From contig NZ_JNFG01000200.1 of the NCBI RefSeq assembly GCF_000729995.1, positions 62,001 through 126,000 of the forward strand: a stretch of 64,000 nucleotides of DNA, read 5' to 3'. The notes under the pieces are model-generated. The model saw nothing but the letters and a program-made list of their open reading frames with translations. It did not search any database and was not told where the DNA came from. The position numbers and the translations under genes were made by a program. Positions 1-8,183 of the stretch are shown here, piece by piece. This DNA is from Caballeronia sordidicola (GTDB lineage: Bacteria; Pseudomonadota; Gammaproteobacteria; Burkholderiales; Burkholderiaceae). Position 1 is the first letter of the stretch; every line of letters starts with the position of its first letter.

Positions 1-251
1 ACTTGCTGAACGCGGCGAAAACACCACGCTTCTACGAAACCAAAGAGAACATGCAGCCTAGCGCGCTGGACAGTGATTTTAATTCCTTCATAGAACCGTC
101 GTTCCGCCATGCTGCCCCGCTGTTAAGCCGTCGCGGCGTACGGGTGGTGAACCTCTCGGCGCAGAGCGCGCTTGGAAGCGACATTATCGAAAAGGACGAC
201 TGGCACTCGCTGGCTCCTGCCTCTCTTGAGCAATCTCTTGAACAGGAATAG
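1..251 (+). CDS. C-terminal end of an unidentified protein, cut by the window start
   Basis: An open frame enters from the left edge and stops with TAG at 249-251, giving the last 82 or so residues of a protein. The visible part has a segment reading FIEPSFRHAAPLLSRRGV followed by VRVVNLSAQSAL, the kind of beta-strand pattern seen near the end of sugar-related enzymes, but no diagnostic motif is present. It lies 45 bases upstream of a glycosyltransferase on the same strand, so a role in surface carbohydrate synthesis is possible by context only. The start codon is outside the window. Confidence 0.6.
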   Translation, partial: LLNAAKTPRFYETKENMQPSALDSDFNSFIEPSFRHAAPLLSRRGVRVVNLSAQSALGSDIIEKDDWHSLAPASLEQSLEQE

Positions 252-296
252 TTCGCGGCTGAAGTCGTATGTCCGGACCTGGCGCGGAATCGCGTG

Positions 297-1418
297 ATGA
301 AAGTCGTTCACATTTCCAATACGCCGGTTGCCGGAAGTCCCGGCAATATTGTTTCCGCACTCAATCGGCTCACTGATGTCCAAGCGCGGCATATCGTCTT
401 CAATAGCAGCGCGTACCGCAGCCGAACTTTTGCTGTGGATATCGACTGGAAGACTCAGCAGCAGCAGGCGCTCGACGTCATAGCGGACGCCGACGTCATT
501 CACGTCCATCAGTTCTTCTCGTTCGATGAGACATTCGGTCCGAATTTACATCAGCGATTCGGCACGAAAAAAATCATCAAGCAATACCATTCAGCCCCGG
601 ATCTCTGGGCCAAGGGCGATGCCGGAGTGATCCAGCGGATTGTCTACGAGGACGTGCCGCAACTCGTTATTGCGCAGGGTCCCGAGCGCTATTACCCCTT
701 CGCCCGGGTGGTTCCCAATGTGATCCCGCTGAACGATCCCCGCTACCTGCCCGGTCCGGAGAGCCGTAGCAATGAGGACGACATACCAATCGTTACGTTT
801 TCTCCGAGCGGCCGGTCATCTGCGTGGAAAACTCGCTGGGAAACCAAGGGCGTTCCGCAGACACTCAAGCTGCTGCGCAAACTGGAGCGCAAGGGCTTAT
901 GCAAGCTTCAATTGATTGTCGATACGCCGCATGACGCGTGTTTGCGGGCCAAGCAACAAGCGGCGATTGCCATCGATGAATGCGTGACGGGCAATTATCA
1001 CTTGAGTGGCCTGGAAGCGTTGTCGCAAGGGAAACCCACTTTGGGTCATCTGGATAATCGCGTTCAATCGCAGCTGAGGGCCCTGACGGGCGCTCTTGAA
1101 TTGCCGTGGATCGATGTGCGGCTGGAAGAGGCCGAGGGTCCGCTTCGCGAACTGCTGTGGGATCGGGCGCTGCGCACGGAGTTGGGTGCGGCCTCGCGGC
1201 AGTGGATGGAGACCTACTATCAGGAAGCGGCGATGGTCGAGCATTATCGACGCGCGTATGTTGATCTCTTTGAGGCGCCGTATCGCTTCCATGCTCGACG
1301 CTTCGTCGGGCATAGCGAACCCTGGCTTGCTGTGGCATTGCCCAATCATCGCTGGGCCGCGCGCAAGCGAGCCAACAGCCCGTGGAGAACACTCGTTGAG
1401 ACGGTACGCGGACGGTGA
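297..1418 (+). CDS. GT-B fold glycosyltransferase, probably for surface polysaccharide
   Basis: This 373-residue protein begins MKVVHISNTPVAGSPGNIV, a first beta strand and glycine turn typical of GT-B enzymes that move sugars from nucleotide donors. The C-terminal half has the GLEALSQGKPTLG stretch (about residues 240-252), which resembles the donor-binding E-x7-E region of GT4-type enzymes. I chose ATG 297; a GTG directly before it (294) is in frame but less likely. There is no signal peptide or membrane segment, so it should be cytoplasmic. It follows another plus-strand gene by 45 bases and is closed by the hairpin at 1461-1496. Acceptor and sugar are unknown. Confidence 0.7.
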   Translation: MKVVHISNTPVAGSPGNIVSALNRLTDVQARHIVFNSSAYRSRTFAVDIDWKTQQQQALDVIADADVIHVHQFFSFDETFGPNLHQRFGTKKIIKQYHSAPDLWAKGDAGVIQRIVYEDVPQLVIAQGPERYYPFARVVPNVIPLNDPRYLPGPESRSNEDDIPIVTFSPSGRSSAWKTRWETKGVPQTLKLLRKLERKGLCKLQLIVDTPHDACLRAKQQAAIAIDECVTGNYHLSGLEALSQGKPTLGHLDNRVQSQLRALTGALELPWIDVRLEEAEGPLRELLWDRALRTELGAASRQWMETYYQEAAMVEHYRRAYVDLFEAPYRFHARRFVGHSEPWLAVALPNHRWAARKRANSPWRTLVETVRGR

Positions 1419-1460
1419 GGTGCGGACTGAGTCCGAGTCGTTTCTTGAGACGCCGCAGAC

Positions 1461-1496
1461 AAAGAAAAAGCCCTGACGAGTCAGGGCTTTTTCTTT
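1461..1496. terminator. Bidirectional rho-independent terminator
   Basis: A perfect 16-bp inverted repeat (arms 1461-1476 and 1481-1496) encloses a 4-base loop and has an A-run on the left and a T-run on the right. It can end transcription of the glycosyltransferase from the left and of the tRNA operon from the right. Confidence 0.93.
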
Positions 1497-1502
1497 GAAT
1501 CC

Positions 1503-1576
1503 TGGAGGCGCGAGCCGGAGTCGAACCGGCCTAAACGGCTTTGCAGGCCGCTGCATAACCGCTTTGCTATCGCGCC
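1503..1576 (-). tRNA. tRNA-Cys (anticodon GCA)
   Basis: Read on the minus strand, the 74-base gene starts GGCGCGATA and ends TCGCGCC-T-CCA, so the acceptor stem pairs perfectly and the discriminator is U, as expected for tRNA-Cys. The anticodon loop contains GCA, the T-loop TTCGACTC is present and the CCA end is encoded. It is the last gene of the pgsA-side tRNA operon and is followed by the terminator at 1461-1496. Confidence 0.96.
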
Positions 1577-1664
1577 AGAAGCGGGACTTACATGTTGCAA
1601 TCCGTGTCTGGTAAAACCAACCAACGCCAACCCAACGTCAACATCTTGAACTGGTCCACCAAAC

Positions 1665-1693
1665 AAAAAGGGAAGCTTGGCTTCCCCTTTTTT
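1665..1693 (-). terminator. Hairpin with T-tail between tRNA-Gly and tRNA-Cys
   Basis: On the minus strand GGGAAGC (1686-1680) pairs with GCTTCCC (1676-1670) around a 3-base loop and is followed by TTTTT. It lies directly after the CCA of the proximal tRNA-Gly, so it may end part of the transcripts or act as a processing signal before tRNA-Cys. Confidence 0.65.
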
Positions 1694-1769
1694 TGGAGCG
1701 GGAGACGAGGCTCGAACTCGCGACCTCAACCTTGGCAAGGTTGCGCTCTACCAGCTGAGCTACTCCCGC
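1694..1769 (-). tRNA. tRNA-Gly (anticodon GCC), distal copy
   Basis: The 76-base minus-strand gene starts GCGGGAGTAGCTCAG, has GCC in the anticodon loop, a GTTCGAGCC T-arm and an encoded CCA. It differs from the copy at 1828-1903 at one base only (plus-strand G at 1754 against A at 1888, in the D arm). Confidence 0.97.
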
Positions 1770-1827
1770 ATGGTCCTGCATTTTACTGCCAGCCACCGGC
1801 TTACCATTGCCAATGACCTCTTTAATC

Positions 1828-1903
1828 TGGAGCGGGAGACGAGGCTCGAACTCGCGACCTCAACCTTGGCAAGGTTGCGCTCTACCAACTGAGCTACTCC
1901 CGC
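1828..1903 (-). tRNA. tRNA-Gly (anticodon GCC), promoter-proximal copy
   Basis: This is the first tRNA of the operon, 76 bases with an encoded CCA. It is nearly identical to the next tRNA-Gly, which suggests a local tandem duplication. It lies about 80 bases downstream of the promoter at 1988-2016 and downstream of pgsA. Confidence 0.97.
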
Positions 1904-1987
1904 ATCTTGCTGACTTCTTCTGCCAATTGACTGCTTTTGTACTTCATCAGGCTTCGCGTTGTTCTGCGTTCACCCGACAGAAACGAG

Positions 1988-2016
1988 ATTATGGAGAACC
2001 CGAACTTTAGTGTCAA
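1988..2016 (-). promoter_or_regulatory. Sigma-70 type promoter of the tRNA-Gly-Gly-Cys operon
   Basis: On the minus strand a perfect -35 TTGACA (2016-2011) and a -10 CATAAT (1993-1988) are separated by 17 bases. Transcription would start near 1981, giving a leader of about 80 bases before the first tRNA-Gly. It sits in the gap between the pgsA stop and the tRNAs. Confidence 0.85.
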
Positions 2017-2062
2017 GAGCTTTGTATGTGCCCCATCACTTTTAAACGGTCTCCAATCTGAA

Positions 2063-2659
2063 TCAAAGCATGCCACCCCGTTCACGGATCTGCGGCCATG
2101 CGAGCTTCATGTAATAGAGCATGGACCAGACCGTGAGGAACGCAGCAACATAGATGAGCCACAGCCCCCACACACGCGTATCGATAACAAGCGGCGTGCC
2201 GGCAATTTTCAGCGGCCCGTAGAACAGCAACATGGGGATGGCGACCATCTGGCAGACAGTCTTGAATTTGCCGAGCGAATTCACCGCCACGCTCTTCGAT
2301 GCCCCGATCTGCGCCATCCATTCCCGCAACGCCGAAATCGTGATCTCACGTCCCACGATAACCAGCGCAATCACCGCGTTCAGCCGCATCAGTTGCACGA
2401 GGACGAGCAGCGCGGCGGTGACCATCAGCTTGTCTGCAACGGGATCGAGAAACGCGCCGAATGCCGATGTCTGATTGAGCTTGCGCGCGAGGTAGCCGTC
2501 GAACCAGTCGGTCAGCGCGGCCAGCACGAAGATGACCATTGCAAGCAGGTTGCGATGGTCCGGGCTCATCATCACGTCCGGCAAATAGAAGACGCCCACG
2601 ACGAGCGGAATCAGCACAATTCGCAGCCACGTCAGGAAAATCGGAAAATTAAACGGCAT
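2063..2659 (-). CDS. pgsA: CDP-diacylglycerol-glycerol-3-phosphate 3-phosphatidyltransferase
   Basis: PgsA makes phosphatidylglycerol phosphate from CDP-diacylglycerol and glycerol-3-phosphate in the inner membrane, the committed step to phosphatidylglycerol and cardiolipin. The 198-residue protein carries the complete CDP-alcohol phosphatidyltransferase motif, D-G-x2-A-R-x8-G-x3-D-x3-D, in DWFDGYLARK...FGAFLDPVADK at about residues 50-76, plus several hydrophobic segments. Length is normal for the family. It lies 85 bases downstream of uvrC on the same strand and is followed by the tRNA-Gly/Cys operon, the same arrangement as uvrC-pgsA-glyW-cysT in Escherichia coli. Confidence 0.96.
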   Translation of the reverse strand: MPFNFPIFLTWLRIVLIPLVVGVFYLPDVMMSPDHRNLLAMVIFVLAALTDWFDGYLARKLNQTSAFGAFLDPVADKLMVTAALLVLVQLMRLNAVIALVIVGREITISALREWMAQIGASKSVAVNSLGKFKTVCQMVAIPMLLFYGPLKIAGTPLVIDTRVWGLWLIYVAAFLTVWSMLYYMKLAWPQIRERGGML

Positions 2660-2744
2660 GGGCGTGACTCTTATAGAGAGGTGCCATTGTGCCGCGTCGC
2701 CCTATATGTCACAAGACGACGGGCCGGACGGCCGGACGTTGCGC

Positions 2745-4940
2745 TCAATGCAACTGCCGGTAGATCTGCTCGGCAAGCGCCTGCGAAATGCCTTCGACGC
2801 TCGCCAGATCCTCCACGCTCGCCGCCTGCACGCCGCGCAAGCCACCGAAGCGTGACAGCAACCGCTGGCGCCGTTTCGCACCAATGCCCTCGAGTTCCTC
2901 GAGCCGCGATGTCTGTCGCGTCTTCGCCCGTTTCGCACGCATGCCGGTGATTGCAAAGCGGTGCGCTTCGTCGCGGATTTGCGCGACGAGCATCAGCGCG
3001 GCGCTCTCCTTGCCGAGTTCGAGCGCTGCGCGGCCATCGGCGAAAATCAGGGTTTCGAGGCCCACCTTGCGCCCTTCCCCCTTCGCCACACCGACCAGCA
3101 TGCTGCGATCGAGGCCCAGTTCGGCGAACACTTGCCGAGCGATCTCGACCTGGCCCTTGCCGCCATCGATCAACACGATATTCGGCAAGCGGCCGCCCGA
3201 CGGTACGGGTTCAGCGACATCGGCTTCGGCTTCGGCGGTACCGGTTGGCTCCAGTTGCGCTTCGCCCTCTAACTCAACTGCTTCCACCTCTTCCTGCGGC
3301 GGTTCATCAGCGGCTCGCGCGGCGGCCTGCGCCAGCATCTTCTCGTAGCGGCGCGTGAGGACCTGGCGCATGGCGGCGTAATCGTCACCCGGCGTGATGC
3401 CGGTAATGTTGTAGCGCCGATATTCGGCCGACTGCATCTTGTGATGGTGATACACCACGCACGATGCCTGAGTCGCCTCGCCCATCGTGTGGCTGATGTC
3501 GAAACATTCGATCCGCAACTGTGCCAGATCGTCCATTTCAAAGCTCAGGGTGTCGGCAAGAGAACGCGTGCGTGCCTGCTGCGAACCCTGTTCGGACAAC
3601 AGCCGCGCAAGCGCGAGCTTCGCATTCGATTCAGCCATCGACAGCCACGCGCGCTTTTGTCCCTGCGGCTGACGCAGCACCACGACCTTGTGCCCCGCCT
3701 GCTCAATCAGTAGATCGACCAGCTCACGGTTCGTCGGCGCGTGGCTCACCACCAGCACCGGCGGCACGCGATTGCCGATGTAATGCTGGGCGATGAACGC
3801 CTCCAGCACTTCAGCTTCAAGCGCGCCCTGACGTTCCGATTCCGTCGCGTCATCCAGCGGCGCGGCGCCGGTTTCGGCAATCTCCTCCTGCATTTCATCC
3901 GTCGTGGCGTGGGCCTCGAACGCCTGCTCGCGCGCCGCGAGCGTGCCTGATGGCAACGCGATCTCGTCCGCATCCGCATCGACTTGTTCAATGACGATAT
4001 TCGCCACGCCGTCCACGAAGTCATCGCCGGCAAGCTCTTCCGGCATCGCGTCTTCTATCGACAGGGCCGCTTCTACGTGCGTCGGGAAATAGGCTTTGTC
4101 GCCGAGATGCCGGCCGCCGCGCACCATCGCGAGATTCACGCACACCTTGCCGCCCAGCGCGACGACCGCGAGGATATCGACGTCGTTGTCCCCCCCTACC
4201 TCGATGGCCTGCTGATGCAGCACGGTCGACAGCGAGCTCATCTGGTTACGTACGGCCGCGGCCTGTTCGAACTTGAGATCAGCGGCGAACGCGTGCATCT
4301 TCTGCTCAAGCTCCTTCATCACTTCGCCCTGGCGTCCGAGCAGGAAACGCGATGCGTTCGACACATCGCGTGCGTAATCCTCCTCGTTGATCAGGCCGAC
4401 GCACGGACCGGTACAGCGTCCGATCTGATGCAACAAACAAGGCCGCGTGCGATTCGTAAAAACGGAATCCTCGCAGGTGCGCAACTGGAAAACGCGCTGC
4501 AGGATCTGGATGCTTTCGCGCACGGCCCACGCGCTGGGGAACGGGCCGAAGTACTGGTTCTTCTTGTCGACGCCGCCACGGTAATACGCCATGCGCGGAA
4601 ACTTGTGACCGGTAAGCTTCAGGTACGGATACGACTTGTCATCGCGAAACAGGATGTTGTAGCGCGGCGCGAGCGCCTTGATCAGATTATTCTCAAGCAG
4701 CAGCGCTTCAGCTTCGGACCGTGTGACCGTGGTTTCAATTTTGCGGATGCGCGTGACCATCATCGCGATGCGCGGAGAAAGCAGTGTCTTCGTAAAATAG
4801 CTCGACACGCGTTTTCTCAGGTCGCGTGCCTTGCCGACGTACAGCACGTTGCCCTGCTCGTCGTAATAGCGGTACACGCCCGGCAAATGCGGCAACTGAG
4901 CCAGGCTTTTTTTAGGGTCGAAAACGTCGGAGTCTGTCAT
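2745..4940 (-). CDS. uvrC: UvrABC system protein C (excinuclease subunit C)
   Basis: UvrC makes both incisions around a bulky DNA lesion after UvrA-UvrB have located it. Visible domains in order are the GIY-YIG nuclease (PGVYRYY...LYVGKA, residues 20-95), a UVR/UvrB-binding helix around residues 210-245, the RNase H-like nuclease in the C-terminal half, and tandem helix-hairpin-helix motifs at the end (LEELEGIGAKRRQRLL). At 731 residues it is over 100 longer than usual because of two acidic, alanine-rich insertions, one near residues 300-375 and one near 545-590 (EEVEAVELEGEAQLEPTG). ATG 4940 gives the expected N-terminus. Confidence 0.96.
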   Translation of the reverse strand: MTDSDVFDPKKSLAQLPHLPGVYRYYDEQGNVLYVGKARDLRKRVSSYFTKTLLSPRIAMMVTRIRKIETTVTRSEAEALLLENNLIKALAPRYNILFRDDKSYPYLKLTGHKFPRMAYYRGGVDKKNQYFGPFPSAWAVRESIQILQRVFQLRTCEDSVFTNRTRPCLLHQIGRCTGPCVGLINEEDYARDVSNASRFLLGRQGEVMKELEQKMHAFAADLKFEQAAAVRNQMSSLSTVLHQQAIEVGGDNDVDILAVVALGGKVCVNLAMVRGGRHLGDKAYFPTHVEAALSIEDAMPEELAGDDFVDGVANIVIEQVDADADEIALPSGTLAAREQAFEAHATTDEMQEEIAETGAAPLDDATESERQGALEAEVLEAFIAQHYIGNRVPPVLVVSHAPTNRELVDLLIEQAGHKVVVLRQPQGQKRAWLSMAESNAKLALARLLSEQGSQQARTRSLADTLSFEMDDLAQLRIECFDISHTMGEATQASCVVYHHHKMQSAEYRRYNITGITPGDDYAAMRQVLTRRYEKMLAQAAARAADEPPQEEVEAVELEGEAQLEPTGTAEAEADVAEPVPSGGRLPNIVLIDGGKGQVEIARQVFAELGLDRSMLVGVAKGEGRKVGLETLIFADGRAALELGKESAALMLVAQIRDEAHRFAITGMRAKRAKTRQTSRLEELEGIGAKRRQRLLSRFGGLRGVQAASVEDLASVEGISQALAEQIYRQLH

Positions 4941-5220
4941 GCAGGGATGATGGCGGGGAGCGCGTAGCTTGAGTTCAGCAAAATAGTCTTATAGGTTTCG
5001 GGCGGAGCGTGGACGAAGCGCGACGCACGCCCGAGTCCGCGAGAACTACGCCGGCCCAAGCATGCCTCGGACTCGACCGTAGCGGGACCGTAACGCAACA
5101 GTAACGCAGCGCACCGCACCGCACCGCACGAATCGTTATCCTTGAAAACGCCAGTTTAGTTCAAACCGCTGTCCACCATTCTTCACCATTCATTAGCGGT
5201 TCATTGCCGCTCTATTGCCC
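4941..5220. other. Divergent intergenic region uvrC / earP
   Basis: These 280 bases must hold the promoters of uvrC (leftward) and earP (rightward). A short run of ACCGC pentamers lies at about 5111-5129. I could not pick a convincing -35/-10 pair. Confidence 0.5.
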
Positions 5221-6423
5221 ATGCCGTCTTCATCGGAACAATTGCCGGCTGCTTCCGGCCACGCCAGCATCGATCCCGGCGCTCCAGCCACCGACATCGC
5301 GTGCGATATTTTCTGCGCGGTCATCGACAATTTCGGCGACATCGGCGTCTGCTGGCGGCTCGCACGCCAACTAGCCAGCGAACACGACTGGCAAGTGCGG
5401 CTGTTCGTCGATGACCTCAAGGCCTTTCATGCGCTCTGCCCCGACATCGATCCCGCGCTCGACCGCCAAAGTGCGGCGGGCGTGATGATTGAACACTGGC
5501 ATGCGCCGTCGCACGCCGGCGACACGCTGCAGATCGCCGATGTCGTGATCGAGGCGTTCGGCTGCGAACTGCCGGCGGTATACGTAAGCGCGATGGCACG
5601 CCGCGAGAAGAAGCCCGTGTGGCTGAATCTCGAGTATCTGAGCGCGGAGGATTGGGTCGCGGATTTCCATCTGAGGCCGTCGCCGCATCCGCGGCACGCG
5701 CTCGACAAGACATTCTTTTTCCCCGGCCTGGGCCCGGGCACCGGTGGTGTATTGAAAGAGCGTTTTCTTGATACCGAGCGCGAGACGTTCGGTCGCGATG
5801 CCTGGTGGCACGCGCGTGTTGGCATCGCGCCGCCGCCGTCCGGCACGACCGTCATTTCAATGTTCGCGTACGAAAATCCAGCCATCGATACGCTGCTTGA
5901 TCAATGGCGCAATTCCGCCACGCCGATCGCGTTGCTCGTGCCGGAAGGACGCATTTCCGGTGCAGTTGCCCGCTTTTTCGGCCTGCCGGACTTTCGCGCG
6001 GGGGCCAAGGCGACAAGCGGATCGCTCTCGGCTTACGCGCTGGGTTTCGTCGAACAGCCGCTTTTCGACGCCCTGCTCTGGGCCGCCGACCTGAATTTCG
6101 TGCGCGGCGAGGATTCGTTCGTGCGGGCGCAATGGGCGCAAAAACCATTTGTCTGGCACATCTACCCGCAAGGCGACGACGCGCACCTGCCGAAACTCGA
6201 CGCCGCGCTCGCACACTACGCGAACGGCCTGCCGGACGGGGCGCGGGCCGCGCTGGAACGCTTCTGGCACGCGTGGAACGGTGTGGGCGCCCCGGACTGG
6301 GACGATTTCTGGCAAAACCGCGCGCTGCTGGAACGCCGCGCCGCCGATTGGGCCGCGGAACTGGCGAGCGTTGGCAATCTGGCTGGAAATCTGGCGGAAT
6401 TCGCGAAAACTCAGTTAAAATAA
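5221..6423 (+). CDS. earP: EF-P arginine rhamnosyltransferase
   Basis: EarP transfers rhamnose from dTDP-beta-L-rhamnose to Arg32 of elongation factor P, the modification that lets EF-P relieve ribosome stalling at polyproline stretches. The 400-residue protein has the family N-terminal motif DIFCAVIDNFGDIGVCWRLA; its aspartates (D36 and D40 here) match the essential Asp13 and Asp17 described for the Pseudomonas putida enzyme. The C-terminal nucleotide-sugar site reads NFVRGEDSFVRAQWAQKPFVWH. ATG 5221 is used although a TTG lies two codons upstream; either start leaves an N-terminal extension of about 25 residues. efp follows 257 bases downstream. Confidence 0.94.
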   Translation: MPSSSEQLPAASGHASIDPGAPATDIACDIFCAVIDNFGDIGVCWRLARQLASEHDWQVRLFVDDLKAFHALCPDIDPALDRQSAAGVMIEHWHAPSHAGDTLQIADVVIEAFGCELPAVYVSAMARREKKPVWLNLEYLSAEDWVADFHLRPSPHPRHALDKTFFFPGLGPGTGGVLKERFLDTERETFGRDAWWHARVGIAPPPSGTTVISMFAYENPAIDTLLDQWRNSATPIALLVPEGRISGAVARFFGLPDFRAGAKATSGSLSAYALGFVEQPLFDALLWAADLNFVRGEDSFVRAQWAQKPFVWHIYPQGDDAHLPKLDAALAHYANGLPDGARAALERFWHAWNGVGAPDWDDFWQNRALLERRAADWAAELASVGNLAGNLAEFAKTQLK

Positions 6424-6488
6424 GCGGTTATCCAACGGCTTGCAGTTCGGAACGCCATCAGTTCCGGACGAATTCGGAAGAATTCGGA

Positions 6489-6533
6489 CGATTCCCACAG
6501 TGGCCCATCGTGGATTCAGCACGGTGGGAATCG
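6489..6533 (+). other. Long inverted repeat between earP and efp
   Basis: CGATTCCCAC (6489-6498) pairs perfectly with GTGGGAATCG (6524-6533) around a 25-base loop. There is no T-run after it, so it is not a standard terminator; it could be an mRNA structure in the earP-efp transcript. Confidence 0.5.
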
Positions 6534-6680
6534 TTAGCATAGTCAATGAATAGTCAGTGAGGCGGCTACAGCGCCCGGGTTTGCGATTTAATTTCGATTG
6601 AAGCTTGCGACCCTGCCACGAGCCGGCCGTCCACACTACAGCGATCAGGCTCACATTTTCGTACAGGACAGTTTTTTAAT

Positions 6681-7238
6681 ATGAAGACCGCACAAGAACT
6701 CCGCGTCGGCAACGTCGTGATGATCGGCAGCGATGCCATGGTCGTGCTGAAGGCCGAGTACAACAAATCCGGCCGCAATTCCGCGGTCGTGAAGATGAAG
6801 TTCCGTAACCTTCTTTCCACCGGCAACATGGAAACGGTGTACAAGGCGGACGACAAGTTCGACGTCGTCCAGCTCGACCGCAAGGAAGTGACGTACTCGT
6901 ACTTCGCCGACCCCATGTACGTGTTCATGGACGCCGACTACAACCAGTTTGAAGTCGAAGCCGACATGATGGGCGACGCCCTGCACTACCTCGCAGACGG
7001 CATGCCATGCGAAGTGGTGTTCTACAACGAGAAAGCCATCTCGGTGGAACTGCCGACCACGCTGGTTCGCGAGATCATTTATACGGAACCGGCTGTCAAG
7101 GGTGACACGTCGTCGGGCAAGGTCCTGAAGACCGCCAAGCTCGGGACGGGTTTCGAACTGCAAGTGCCGCTGTTCTGCGGCATTGGCGACAAGATCGAAA
7201 TCGATACCCGTACCAACGAGTATCGCAGCCGCGCTTAA
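6681..7238 (+). CDS. efp: Elongation factor P
   Basis: EF-P binds between the P and E sites of stalled ribosomes and speeds peptide bonds at consecutive prolines. The 185-residue protein has normal length. The loop at its tip reads NKSGRNSA with arginine at position 32, so this is the rhamnosylated-arginine class (EarP type) and not the lysine class modified by EpmA/EpmB. The C-terminal OB domain ends in the usual GDKIEIDTRTNEYRSRA. The gene is downstream of earP and ends at a strong terminator. Confidence 0.98.
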   Translation: MKTAQELRVGNVVMIGSDAMVVLKAEYNKSGRNSAVVKMKFRNLLSTGNMETVYKADDKFDVVQLDRKEVTYSYFADPMYVFMDADYNQFEVEADMMGDALHYLADGMPCEVVFYNEKAISVELPTTLVREIIYTEPAVKGDTSSGKVLKTAKLGTGFELQVPLFCGIGDKIEIDTRTNEYRSRA

Positions 7239-7305
7239 TGGCTTCAGCGGGCCGGCTGCCAAAGCCGGCTCGTACGCGCTCGTACGCTCCAGGTAAAAAA
7301 GAATT

Positions 7306-7333
7306 AAAAAAGCGCCCTTCGGGGCGCTTTTTC
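7306..7333 (+). terminator. Rho-independent terminator after efp
   Basis: AGCGCCC (7311-7317) pairs with GGGCGCT (7322-7328) around a TTCG tetraloop, with an A-run before and T-run after. Confidence 0.93.
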
Positions 7334-7531
7334 TTTTTGCTGAACATTATTGCCAATTCAGGCAAACTTTACCGGACCGTTTCTCAAAATTTTCAGGTGA
7401 TTCCTGCATGAGATGCGATGTTGACCCCTAAAACCTTGATTTTTCACAACCTTGAAGATGGCATGAAACCTGCTGTGCTAGTTGTGACTGCGCTGTGATG
7501 GCGTCGAATTTTCCAACAACAACACACGACC

Positions 7532-7867
7532 ATGCCAATTACAAAAACCGCTCTCGCCCGTCTAGTTGTTGCTGTTGCATGTGCCGTACCGGTAGTCGCG
7601 ATCACTGCCGGATGTTCATCGACACCGACGCACGAATCGGCGGGCGAATATACCGCCGACTCCTCACTGACCGCCAAGGTGAAAGCAGCATTACTCGCTG
7701 ATCCGGGCCTGAAGTCGCTGGCGGTGAGTGTCACGACGTATCGGGGCGAGGTGCTGTTGTCGGGCTTCGTGAATTCGCCGGACCAGATTCAAAAGGCGGT
7801 GGGGGTCGCGCGCGGCGTTGAAGGTGTGCAGGCGGTCAAGAACGAGCTGAACGTGAAGCCGCAGTAG
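7532..7867 (+). CDS. BON-domain lipoprotein
   Basis: A 111-residue precursor begins with a positively charged start and a hydrophobic stretch, ending in ITAGC at about residue 28, a lipobox-like site, so it is probably a lipid-anchored periplasmic protein. The rest (residues 43-108) is a single BON domain of the OsmY type: DSSLTAKVKAALLADPGL, then VTTYRGEVLLSGFV, then GVEGVQAVKNELNV. BON domains are thought to bind phospholipid or stabilise envelopes under stress. The gene stands alone between terminator 7306-7333 and the response regulator. Confidence 0.85.
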   Translation: MPITKTALARLVVAVACAVPVVAITAGCSSTPTHESAGEYTADSSLTAKVKAALLADPGLKSLAVSVTTYRGEVLLSGFVNSPDQIQKAVGVARGVEGVQAVKNELNVKPQ

Positions 7868-8183
7868 CACGCCCAGATCACGCCAACGCGCCGAGCGATC
7901 GCGTCGGGAGCGAGTCGTGCTTGGACAGTGCTCAGACAAATACGGCATTTCAAGAACGCGTTTCAGAAAGACCGCTTCAGGAACACATCAGGAAGCGCAG
8001 GACAAAGACCCCGCAACGTCGGGAGAGGGCTGGAATCTTAAGCGGGAAAGTGACACCTTGACGTCATCCTGCCAACAGCCCACGCCGACGTAGCCCGGCA
8101 TCGAGGCGTCCGCCGCTGGATCTCGCCATTGGAGGCGACCGGCACGGAACGAATTTCAGACCATTTAATACGTCGTGTCCGCC
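7868..8183. other. Intergenic stretch before the response regulator
   Basis: About 315 bases without a supported gene. I see neither a clear promoter nor an obvious hairpin with a T-tail. Confidence 0.5.

Noticed and set aside
1937..4967. Plus-strand open frames opposite pgsA and uvrC (including a 327-residue one)
   Set aside because: Antisense to genes with complete motif sets, no ribosome-binding site, no motifs.
5105..5130. Run of ACCGC pentamers in the uvrC-earP gap as an iteron-like site
   Set aside because: Only about four short units in GC-rich DNA; simple slippage is a sufficient explanation.
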